In this document: in pieces, positions 1-6,206 of the stretch
How positions within the stretch are numbered: the first letter of the stretch is position 1
Layout of the letters: each line of letters begins with the position of its first letter
From: SZUA-22 sp039714835
GTDB lineage: Bacteria; Bacteroidota; Ignavibacteria; Ignavibacteriales; Melioribacteraceae
Reading direction: 5' to 3'
Length of the DNA: 6,303 bases
Assembly: GCA_039714835.1 (NCBI GenBank)
Contig: JBDLIN010000225.1
Coordinates: 1 to 6,303, forward strand
Made by a program: the position numbers and the translations under genes
Notes under the pieces: model-generated
What the model was told of the DNA's origin: nothing
The model's database searches: none
Seen by the model: only the letters and a program-made list of their open reading frames with translations

Positions 1-1
1 T

Positions 2-940
2 GCCTACTATTTTGCTGAAAAATTGCAGAGAACATTGAATGTTCCGGTTGGAATAATTCACAATGCAGTTCCCGGTTCACCAATAGAATCGTGGTTGAGT
101 GAGAAAACAATTAATTCTGATTCTTTGATTGAGCAATATGGCGAAAAACGTTGGAGCGATACAATTGATGTTATGGTGAAGATCGGTAAAAAGCAATCTC
201 TGATAAATCATACTGATGAATATACATTGGTAACATCTAAGAATAAGCATCCGTGGATGCCAACTTATAATTACACTAATGGTATAAATCCTATAAAGAA
301 TTTTACAATAAAAGGAGTTATTTGGTATCAGGGCGAATCCAATGCCGAGCATTATGATTTTTATCCACATATGCTTTCAAAGATGGTAACAGAATGGAGA
401 AACGATTTCGAAAATGATTTTCCATTTTACTATGTTCAGCTTTCATCGAGAGGCGAAAGACCTGCATGGCCTTATTTCAGGGATATGCAAGCCAAAATGT
501 TAGATTCTGTGCCTAACTCGGGGATGGTAGTTATCAGTGATGTTGGCGATAGAGACGATACTCATGCCAAAAATAAAAAACCTGTAGGTGAGCGACTAGC
601 ATTGTTAGCACTAGGAAAGACTTATGTAAAAGGAAATAATTATGAATGCCCGGTTTTTGATATTGCTTCAAAGATGGAAGATGAAATTACAGTTACTTTT
701 AAAGGAGAATTTGATGGGTTAAAAACATCGGATGGAGAGGAAGTAAGAGGATTTGAAATTTCTTATGATGGTCTGTCATACGAAAAAGTTGATGCCTATA
801 TCAATGGAAGTAATATTGTAATAAGTATGCTTACACCGGGAAATAGTTTTAGTATTCGTTATGGCTGGGAATCATACACCGATGCGAATCTGGTAAGTGG
901 AAGTGGACTACCTGTTTCTACTTTTAAATATTCGAATTAA
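2..940 (+). CDS. Sialate-O-acetylesterase-like SGNH esterase, 3' part (5' end outside window)
   Basis: The reading frame is open to the left edge (first full codon at 2), so the true start is upstream; the TTG at 23 lies inside conserved sequence and is not the start. About 312 residues are visible. Numbering from that TTG, NVPVGIIHNAVPGSPIESW (6-24) matches the family's 'NVPVGLI...GG(T)PIEAW' block, GVIWYQGESNA (98-108) is the hallmark third block, and DDTH (178-181) followed by NKKPVGERLA is the catalytic Asp-x-x-His block. The nucleophile serine block (GQSNM type) must lie off-window. The family removes O-acetyl groups from sugars. Despite the family name, members in Bacteroidota glycan loci often act on plant or algal polysaccharides, and beside a rhamnosidase deacetylation of a rhamnose-containing glycan is more likely than sialate (inference). 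The C-terminal part (about 205-305) looks like the usual small beta domain. It is probably co-transcribed with the next gene, 24 bp away. Confidence 0.9.
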   Translation, partial: AYYFAEKLQRTLNVPVGIIHNAVPGSPIESWLSEKTINSDSLIEQYGEKRWSDTIDVMVKIGKKQSLINHTDEYTLVTSKNKHPWMPTYNYTNGINPIKNFTIKGVIWYQGESNAEHYDFYPHMLSKMVTEWRNDFENDFPFYYVQLSSRGERPAWPYFRDMQAKMLDSVPNSGMVVISDVGDRDDTHAKNKKPVGERLALLALGKTYVKGNNYECPVFDIASKMEDEITVTFKGEFDGLKTSDGEEVRGFEISYDGLSYEKVDAYINGSNIVISMLTPGNSFSIRYGWESYTDANLVSGSGLPVSTFKYSN

Positions 941-952
941 TTTTAAATATTT

Positions 953-959
953 AGAAAGG
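953..959 (+). promoter_or_regulatory. Ribosome binding site for the 965 lipoprotein gene
   Basis: AGAAAGG ends five bases before the ATG at 965. It is a fair Shine-Dalgarno match in a genome where the other genes here show none, and it supports both the chosen start and translation from a transcript shared with the upstream esterase. Confidence 0.5.
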
Positions 960-964
960 TTGTA

Positions 965-2053
965 ATGCATTTTTTTAAATCACTTGTTTTTGGGATAATA
1001 TTTTTTGGTTTTTATTCTTGTAATAATACAATAGATATCGAGAAAGAAAAGAAAGATATTATTGCAGTTATTGAGAATGAGACAAACTCTTTTTTTGTAA
1101 AAAATTTCGAGAAACAATCCGAATCGTTTTTGCAGGATGAAAGATTAACGGTATTGATTTCGAGAAAAAAGTTTTATGGATATGTAGTTGGCTGGGACGA
1201 ATTGAGTAAAAATATTAAAATTAATTACGAAAATAACACTCATCCCGGTACAGAAACTTTTACAAACACCAACTATAAGATTAACGTATATGAGAATAGT
1301 GCCTGGGCTATTTACGACGAAAATGTTTATAACAGTGAAGGAGTTTATATTAGGAGAGTTATAAACGTAAGGTTTCTGGAAAAAGTTGATGGTAAGTGGA
1401 AAATAGTTTACTTATCGGATGTGGATACAAGCTCATATGAAATAGAGGAAGAGAGAAAGTATTCTCATAAGCTTGACATAGATATTAATTACCGCGATCA
1501 ATTGTCAAAATGGAGTACTAATGATAATAGTAAATGGGCTGTTTCCGACGAAAAAGATAATGGAACGCTGGAACTAAGAAGCAAAGGAGTTTTTGATACG
1601 ATTCGAAAACCATCTTCATTCGCTGTTGTTAAAGATTTGGATGTAGGTAATTTTAAATTGACCCTCGAAGCTAAAAGTTTTGCCGATATATCGCTAAAAG
1701 GACGTGATGTTGTAATTTACTTTGGATACAGGGATCCGACACATTTTTATTATGTGCACGTTTCAAATGAAAACACTAAATATCATAATATAATCGGATT
1801 GGTAAATGGTGGCGATCGTAAACCGTTAACAAGTGTAATTGCTGATGAAGATAAAGCCAGACTGAACGACTGCAATTGGCATAAAATAAAGGTAGAAAGA
1901 GATGCAAGTTCAGGAATGATCACGGTTTTTGTTGATGATATGATAAATCCGATTCATGCAATTTACGATAAGACATTACTTAACGGAAGCATTGGGGTAG
2001 GATCGTTTGACGATACCGGCGCATTTAGGAATATAGAACTGCTGTATGATTAA
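965..2053 (+). CDS. Putative lipoprotein: NTF2/SnoaL-like domain plus concanavalin/DUF1080-like domain
   Basis: A 362-residue protein. Residues 1-19 form a short basic start, a Phe-rich hydrophobic stretch and FYSC, so Cys19 is the probable lipid anchor (Phe at -3 is a loose lipobox). Residues about 25-152 have the look of an NTF2/SnoaL (DUF4440) fold: an initial helix with 'IIAVIENETNSFFVKNFE', a middle strand region, and the typical ending 'RFLEKVDGKWKIVYLSDV'. Residues about 180-360 resemble the beta-sandwich of LamG/DUF1080 (3-keto-disaccharide hydrolase-like) proteins: 'WAVSDEKDNGTLELRS', 'VVIYFGYRDPTHFYYVHVS', 'NWHKIKVERDASSGMITVFVDD' and 'GSIGVGSFDDTGAFRNIEL'. Both calls come from pattern memory, not a search. 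The protein probably sits on the periplasmic or outer face and binds or processes sugar. It could be a true hydrolase or only a binding protein; no catalytic residues can be assigned. It is likely in one operon with the upstream esterase. Confidence 0.75.
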   Translation: MHFFKSLVFGIIFFGFYSCNNTIDIEKEKKDIIAVIENETNSFFVKNFEKQSESFLQDERLTVLISRKKFYGYVVGWDELSKNIKINYENNTHPGTETFTNTNYKINVYENSAWAIYDENVYNSEGVYIRRVINVRFLEKVDGKWKIVYLSDVDTSSYEIEEERKYSHKLDIDINYRDQLSKWSTNDNSKWAVSDEKDNGTLELRSKGVFDTIRKPSSFAVVKDLDVGNFKLTLEAKSFADISLKGRDVVIYFGYRDPTHFYYVHVSNENTKYHNIIGLVNGGDRKPLTSVIADEDKARLNDCNWHKIKVERDASSGMITVFVDDMINPIHAIYDKTLLNGSIGVGSFDDTGAFRNIELLYD

Positions 2054-2066
2054 TCTCCGTATATGT

Positions 2067-2095
2067 AACCTTCAGAGCCTAAAAATCTGAAGGTT
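2067..2095. terminator. Hairpin between convergent genes, probable two-way terminator
   Basis: AACCTTCAGA (2067-2076) and TCTGAAGGTT (2086-2095) are perfect inverted repeats of 10 bp around a 9-base loop. The hairpin lies in the 53-bp gap between two genes that end facing each other (stops at 2053 and 2107), where a shared terminator is expected. Neither side has a strong T-run after the stem, which makes the intrinsic-terminator call less than certain. Confidence 0.6.
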
Positions 2096-2106
2096 GAAAA
2101 TATAAA

Positions 2107-3045
2107 CTATTCTACTCCAATAAACTTAAATATCCCATCAAAAGCCTCAGCCCATTGCTCGTTAGAAAAACCGGCATGTTTCCCTTTTTCTATAATCATA
2201 AGCTTGTTTCTAACTCCGGCAGACTCTAATTTATTATGTAAGGTTTTTGCCTGACTTATAGGTACTGCCGAATCGTCTGATCCGTGAATTGTAATAACAG
2301 GCGGTGTATTATTGTTAATGTGTTTAACAGGGGAGTATTTCTCAGATGTTTCGTGAAGTGAGATCTTCTCTGATTCGATCATCTTGTTTTTGTCTTTATC
2401 TGTCATAATATGATAAAAGAATTTTTCAATATCCATTACCCCGAACCAGTTTATTACTGCTTTAATTCTGATTTTATCTTCAAGCGATTTATTGTGCATA
2501 CCGGTATTTGAATTAAATATTCCGGAGATCATCGATAACTGTCCTCCTGCCGATTCACCGCCTAATACGATGTTGCTTTTGTCAATGTTATACTTGTCGG
2601 CATTATTTACAACCCAATTTATAGCGGTCATTACATCGTTAACAGTAGTAGGGATTATTTTAAAATTATCTCCCGGTTTTGCCAGTGTATAATTTACGCT
2701 AATAACATTCCAACCTTTTTCCAAAAAGTGAAGGAAGTAATTCATACTTGTTTGTTTATCACCAACAGCCCAACCACCCCCGTGAATATATATGAGTGTA
2801 GATCGTGGCGTACTGTCTATCTTAGTGTAAATTGGTTCGCCAACATAAGTGCCTTGGAGGTATAAATCCAACTTTTGCATACTGTTTGCACTGTTATTGT
2901 ATGCAACATTATTTTTTATTATTACATTATTTGACCAGTAATTAGGTTGTTTATGTTCTTTGTTTACAGAGTTCGTGCATGACACAAAAACTAAGATAAG
3001 TGTTGATATAACAGTAGTATTGAGTTTTAATGTTTTTAAAACCAT
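2107..3045 (-). CDS. Putative lipoprotein alpha/beta-hydrolase esterase (HSL / BD-FAE-like, COG0657 type)
   Basis: A 312-residue protein. The N-terminus has a hydrophobic stretch (about 11-22) ending in VSC, so Cys23 is the probable lipid-anchored residue, with Phe at -3 as in the neighbouring lipoproteins. The fold is clear from HGGGW (88-92, oxyanion hole), GESAG (163-167, nucleophile Ser165), HGSDDSAVP (254-262, acid Asp258) and KGKHAGF with His290 as the catalytic base. The length is normal for the family, and nothing is missing. Such enzymes cleave acetyl, feruloyl or other short acyl esters; in a glycan locus a role in removing acyl groups from the polysaccharide is likely (inference). 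Two unrelated esterase folds in one locus suggest two ester linkages or positions. It is transcribed against both neighbours, with a shared terminator hairpin downstream and the GH78 promoter region upstream. I saw no convincing Bacteroidota promoter for it on the minus strand. Confidence 0.88.
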   Translation of the reverse strand: MVLKTLKLNTTVISTLILVFVSCTNSVNKEHKQPNYWSNNVIIKNNVAYNNSANSMQKLDLYLQGTYVGEPIYTKIDSTPRSTLIYIHGGGWAVGDKQTSMNYFLHFLEKGWNVISVNYTLAKPGDNFKIIPTTVNDVMTAINWVVNNADKYNIDKSNIVLGGESAGGQLSMISGIFNSNTGMHNKSLEDKIRIKAVINWFGVMDIEKFFYHIMTDKDKNKMIESEKISLHETSEKYSPVKHINNNTPPVITIHGSDDSAVPISQAKTLHNKLESAGVRNKLMIIEKGKHAGFSNEQWAEAFDGIFKFIGVE

Positions 3046-3113
3046 TGAAATGTTTGTTAGTATATTTTATTCTTATTTTTGACGGTGTAGGGGTGCTATT
3101 TTTCTTGTTTTAT

Positions 3114-3145
3114 TTTGAATAAAGTAAAAATTATTACAATATTTG
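3114..3145 (+). promoter_or_regulatory. Bacteroidota-type promoter of the first GH78 gene
   Basis: TTTG at 3114-3117 is a -33 match. Twenty bases later, AATATTTG at 3138-3145 matches the -7 consensus TAnnTTTG with one mismatch. It lies about 40 bp before the ATG at 3187, and the same arrangement with the same spacing occurs before the second GH78. The -7 element runs directly into the operator-like palindrome. Confidence 0.55.
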
Positions 3146-3160
3146 TACAATCGATTGCAT
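3145..3160. promoter_or_regulatory. Operator-like palindrome, imperfect copy (LacI-family type)
   Basis: GTACAATCGATTGCAT has a perfect 10-bp palindromic core, CAATCGATTG (3148-3157), with the AANCGNTT pattern common to LacI/GalR-family operators. Bases 3141-3157 are identical over 17 bp to 6143-6159, and both copies begin at the last base of the -7 element. Binding here would block transcription initiation. The site is also about 100 bp upstream of the minus-strand esterase start, so that gene could share the control (inference). Confidence 0.55.
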
Positions 3161-3186
3161 GTCGATAAAGTAACAGTACTTACGTA

Positions 3187-5598
3187 ATGAATATAGGTGA
3201 AATTAAAACAAACGTACTAAGTTTTTTGCTTTTAATGAGCATATTTAGTACAAATTTGTACTCGCAGGAATCTTCAGCTACTGTTAATGCAGAAGGAAAA
3301 GATATTTTGAATCTAAAACACACATGGGCTGCTCAGTGGATAACTCATCCAACTGAATCTACTTTGACATCGAATGTTTTCTTATTCCGAAAGATTTTCG
3401 ACTTAGAAGCTAAACCGGGGAAATTTATTATTTATTTATCGGCCGATAACAGATATAGACTTTACGTAAATGGAAAGTATATTATTTCAGGGCCATCGGT
3501 GAGTGATATAAACAACTATCGATATGAAACTATTGATATCGCCGAAAACCTTAAATCAGGAGAAAATCTTATTGCTGTTGAAGTAGTAAACTTCGGAGAA
3601 TACAGAAAGGCATCTACAATGACCTTCCAAACTGCTCTTATTCTGCAGGGAGATAAGTCGAATGTTGTAGATGTTAACACTAGTACAAAAAATGATTGGA
3701 AAGTAGAAAAGAACTTCGGCTTCGAAAGTATTCCTTTTGTTTCCGATTCGCTACGAGGATACTACGCAGCAGGTCCGGGAGAAAAAGTAATATCATCAAA
3801 TTATCCTTGGGGTTGGAATGAAGTTGAATTTGACGATTCTTCATGGAGAGATCCAAAAGCAGGAACTGTTGAATTTGCAGTGGGTAGAGGTTTTCTTTAC
3901 GGAAGTACTTGGTATTTGGTTCCGCGTGTAATTCCATTTTTAGAAGAAAGCGTACAGCGTTTTGCTAAAGTTGCACGTGCTGAGGGAATGAAAGTTTCTG
4001 AGGATTTTATTAAAGGAACGGGTAGCCTTAGCATTCCCGCAAATAAGAAAGTAACAATCCTTATCGACCAAGAGCATCACACAGTAGGGCATCCTGCATT
4101 GAAATATTCGAAGGGTAAAGATGCATCAATGAAGATTACCTATTCTGAAGCTATGTACGATAAAGACTGGAAAAAAGGAAATCGTAACGATGTTACGGGG
4201 AAACATATTTTAGGTTATTATGATATAGTTGTTGCCGATGGTGGAGATAACAGAGAGTTTAAGCCTTTTGGTCAGAAGACATATAGATTTATTCAGCTTG
4301 ATATTGAAACTAAAAACGAAGCTTTAGTTATTGAAGACTATCACGGAGTTTATACAGTATATCCTTTCAAAGAAAATGCTCAATTCAAGTGTGGGAATAA
4401 AGTTGTAGATCAAATTTGGGATGCATCGTGGTTAACACTTCGTAACTCTGCAGTAGAAAACTTTATCGATCCTTATTACGAACAACTTCAATATATTGGA
4501 GATTCGCGTATTGAGGCGCTAGTGTCTATTTCGGTTGATGGTGATGATAGGTTGATGAAGAAAGCTATCGAAATGTTCGATAACTCTCGTTTGCCAAACG
4601 GGCTTACTCAAAGTCGTTACCCTTCTTATATCGTTCAGGTTATTCCAACATTTTCGTTAATTTGGATAAATATGATTCACGATCATTTTATGTATAAAAA
4701 TGATGATGAGTTTATTGTGAAATTTACACCGGGTATAAAAACTGTTATCGACTGGTGGAGTGCAAAAGTTGATAAAAATGGAATGCCGGCAGGAATGGAT
4801 TGGTGGAACTTTACTGATTGGAGCCCTGGTTTCCAAAACGGAATTCCAATAGGAGCAGATAACGATTATTCTTCATCGATTGCATTACAATATGTAAAAG
4901 CTCTTCAAAATGCCAGTGAGATATTTGTTCATTTGGGTCTTGATTATGATGCGAACAGATATTCTGCATTAGCAAAGAAAATTCAGGTTTCAGTACTTGA
5001 AAAATGTTATGTTGAAGAAAAAGGAATGATTGCAGAAACTCCTAATAAAGAAAAATTCTCTCAGCATTCAAATATAATGGCAATCCTTACAAATACTATT
5101 GAAGGAAGTCAGCAAAAAGAATTAATGCAAAAGATCTTGGATGATAAGTCCTTAATCCAAACAACAATTTATTATAAGTTTTACTTGTTTAATGCTTTAC
5201 ACAAAGCAGGTTTGGGCGATCAGTATTTATCTTTATTAGATAATTGGACAAATCAGTTAGAGCAAGGTCTAACAACTTTTGCCGAAACAGATATCGAACC
5301 TCGTTCGGAGTGTCATGCTTGGAGTGCATCGCCCAATTATCACTTTACAAAAATTGTAGCCGGTATCCAGCCTGCATCAAAACACTTCGAAAAAATATTG
5401 ATTGAGCCAAATTTCGGAGAACTTAGGTGGTTTAGTGCAAAAATGCCTCATCCAAATGGAATGATTGAAGTTAATCTTAAGAAAAGAGGTAATGGAGTAA
5501 GAGGTGATATTATTATTCCACCGGGAACAGAAGCTATTTTTATATGGAAGGGAAAAGAGATTAGGTTAAAAGAAGGAATACAAAAAATAAAACTATAA
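3187..5598 (+). CDS. Secreted GH78 alpha-L-rhamnosidase
   Basis: An 803-residue inverting exo-enzyme that releases terminal alpha-L-rhamnose. The Sec signal peptide spans about 1-26 (hydrophobic core VLSFLLLMSIF, probable cut near LYS/QES) with no lipobox Cys, so it is periplasmic or exported. N-terminal beta-sandwich modules follow: 'AAQWITHP' (48-55) and 'YRLYVNGKYIISGP' (90-103). The (alpha/alpha)6 catalytic domain covers about 395-715 with DPYYEQLQYIGD (428-439) and GLTQSRYPS. By comparison with characterised GH78 enzymes, Glu432 fits the general acid, Glu700 (TFAET) the general base, and Asp439 a sugar-binding acid. 'RSECHAWSASP' (706-716) and the C-terminal beta domain with 'IEPNFGELRW' are typical. 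Length and ends are normal. The Asp that usually sits five residues before the general acid is Ile427 here, with Asp428 one place later; activity is still likely. The promoter and operator lie just upstream; no clear ribosome binding site is visible. Confidence 0.93.
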   Translation: MNIGEIKTNVLSFLLLMSIFSTNLYSQESSATVNAEGKDILNLKHTWAAQWITHPTESTLTSNVFLFRKIFDLEAKPGKFIIYLSADNRYRLYVNGKYIISGPSVSDINNYRYETIDIAENLKSGENLIAVEVVNFGEYRKASTMTFQTALILQGDKSNVVDVNTSTKNDWKVEKNFGFESIPFVSDSLRGYYAAGPGEKVISSNYPWGWNEVEFDDSSWRDPKAGTVEFAVGRGFLYGSTWYLVPRVIPFLEESVQRFAKVARAEGMKVSEDFIKGTGSLSIPANKKVTILIDQEHHTVGHPALKYSKGKDASMKITYSEAMYDKDWKKGNRNDVTGKHILGYYDIVVADGGDNREFKPFGQKTYRFIQLDIETKNEALVIEDYHGVYTVYPFKENAQFKCGNKVVDQIWDASWLTLRNSAVENFIDPYYEQLQYIGDSRIEALVSISVDGDDRLMKKAIEMFDNSRLPNGLTQSRYPSYIVQVIPTFSLIWINMIHDHFMYKNDDEFIVKFTPGIKTVIDWWSAKVDKNGMPAGMDWWNFTDWSPGFQNGIPIGADNDYSSSIALQYVKALQNASEIFVHLGLDYDANRYSALAKKIQVSVLEKCYVEEKGMIAETPNKEKFSQHSNIMAILTNTIEGSQQKELMQKILDDKSLIQTTIYYKFYLFNALHKAGLGDQYLSLLDNWTNQLEQGLTTFAETDIEPRSECHAWSASPNYHFTKIVAGIQPASKHFEKILIEPNFGELRWFSAKMPHPNGMIEVNLKKRGNGVRGDIIIPPGTEAIFIWKGKEIRLKEGIQKIKL

Positions 5599-5638
5599 AT
5601 ATTCGAGATCGATCCTAGCAAATAAATCACACAGTTAG

Positions 5639-5658
5639 AATATTTCTGTACAAATATT
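5639..5658. repeat. Inverted repeat abutting the GH3-remnant start codon
   Basis: AATATTT (5639-5645) and AAATATT (5652-5658) are perfect 7-bp arms around CTGTAC, ending at the base before the ATG at 5659. It could be a regulator site or a weak RNA hairpin that hides the start codon, but arms made only of A/T arise easily by chance in this sequence. Confidence 0.3.
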
Positions 5659-5949
5659 ATGAAGGATAAAATTTTATTAGCACTGGGAATAATAGTTATT
5701 GTTTTTAGTTCATGTTTACAACAAAATGAAAGCAAATCTGAAAAAGAAAAGTTCGTTGATAAGTTGATTTCTAAAATGACAGTTCAGGAAAAAGTAGGTC
5801 AGATGACGCTTTATTCGAGTGGAGAAGACCCAACTGTACCTGTTCTTAATCCATATTTTAGAGAAGAAATTTCTAGAGGTGCAGACTCTAAGTCTGAGTT
5901 ATCTGCTATATTTGAATTAAAAGAAGAAAAACAAAAAGTAAAATTATAA
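5659..5949 (+). pseudogene. GH3 beta-glycosidase remnant: signal and N-terminal edge joined to a short tail
   Basis: A 96-codon open frame. Residues 1-19 form a lipoprotein signal ending FSSC (Cys19). Residues 31-74 (KFVDKLISKMTVQEKVGQMT, then LYSSGEDPTVPVLNPYFREEISRG) match the very start of the GH3 beta-glucosidase catalytic domain. A normal enzyme continues for about 650 more residues, including the nucleophile Asp. Here the frame moves at residues 73-76 (about 5875-5886) into ADSKSELSAIFELKE, which resembles the last strand of the GH3 fibronectin-like C-terminal domain, then stops. This is best read as an in-frame internal deletion, so it cannot be an active glycosidase. An alternative for the tail is descent from a GH78 3' end, since 5917-5949 matches 5566-5598 at 29 of 33 bases. 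It might still be expressed as a small lipoprotein. It lies 60 bp after the GH78 gene and may be co-transcribed with it. Confidence 0.72.
5882..5896. repeat. Short perfect hairpin at the GH3 deletion junction
   Basis: CAGACT (5882-5887) and AGTCTG (5891-5896) are perfect 6-bp inverted repeats around CTA. They begin within a few bases of the point where GH3 N-terminal similarity ends (codons 73-76), so the hairpin may be linked with the rearrangement. A hairpin this small also occurs by chance. Confidence 0.3.
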
Positions 5950-6096
5950 TCTAAAAGGCTTACTAAATCTAATATCATAAATTAGTGTCTTTTACCGGGT
6001 TAGTGTTTTTGCGTAAATAAAATAGGGTTATAATAATAATCTGCCTTACTTGGGTGTAATTAAATACTGTTTTCATGATTTATTTTAGACGGATGC

Positions 6097-6119
6097 CAAT
6101 TTTTTGCACAAAAAAATTG
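6097..6119. repeat. A/T-rich inverted repeat upstream of the second GH78 promoter
   Basis: CAATTTTTT (6097-6105) and AAAAAATTG (6111-6119) pair perfectly over 9 bp around GCACA. The right arm contains the ATTG taken as the -33 element. The rest of the 257-bp gap between 5949 and 6207 shows no gene, no further GH3 sequence and no RNA gene that I can recognise. It could be a weak terminator for the upstream transcript or a second protein site. Confidence 0.35.
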
Positions 6120-6147
6120 CCAAAGTTGTATTTTTTAGTTTAATTTG
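6116..6147 (+). promoter_or_regulatory. Bacteroidota-type promoter of the second GH78 gene
   Basis: ATTG at 6116-6119, a 20-base spacer, then TTAATTTG at 6140-6147 give a -33/-7 pair with one mismatch in each element. Geometry and spacing are the same as before the first GH78 gene, which strengthens both calls. The final G of the -7 element is the first base of the operator-like palindrome. Confidence 0.5.
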
Positions 6148-6162
6148 TACAATCGATTGTAC
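6147..6162. promoter_or_regulatory. Operator-like perfect 16-bp palindrome (LacI-family type)
   Basis: GTACAATCGATTGTAC is a perfect 16-bp palindrome with an AANCGNTT core, overlapping the end of the -7 element and the expected transcription start. The copy before the first GH78 keeps the left half and the core but differs in the right flank (GCAT for GTAC). This fits a repressor site of the LacI/GalR type. The regulator gene is not in the window. Confidence 0.6.
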
Positions 6163-6206
6163 TGCCATAAAAAAGTAGTATTTTTAAGCTAAAATTAAAA
6201 TAAAAT

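Noticed and set aside
23..25. TTG as the start codon of the left-edge esterase
   Set aside because: The frame is open to the window edge and the residues before it (AYYFAEK) fit the conserved family sequence, so the gene continues upstream.
77..370. Open frame of 97 codons on the minus strand inside the SGNH esterase gene
   Set aside because: It is antisense to the conserved GVIWYQGESNA region and shows no recognisable domain; it is a shadow of the real gene.
5607..5614. GATCGATC palindrome after the GH78 stop, considered as a third operator
   Set aside because: Only 8 bp is palindromic and it lacks the AANCGNTT core and flanks shared by the two promoter sites.
5448..5735. Open frame of 95 codons on the minus strand spanning the GH78 end and the GH3 remnant start
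   Set aside because: It overlaps two well-supported plus-strand frames, has no recognisable motif, and its hydrophobic look is a by-product of AT-rich antisense sequence.
5962..5986. ACTAA...TTAGT followed by GTCTTTT, considered as a terminator after the GH3 remnant
   Set aside because: A 5-bp A/T-rich stem with a loop of 15 bases is too weak to support a terminator call.
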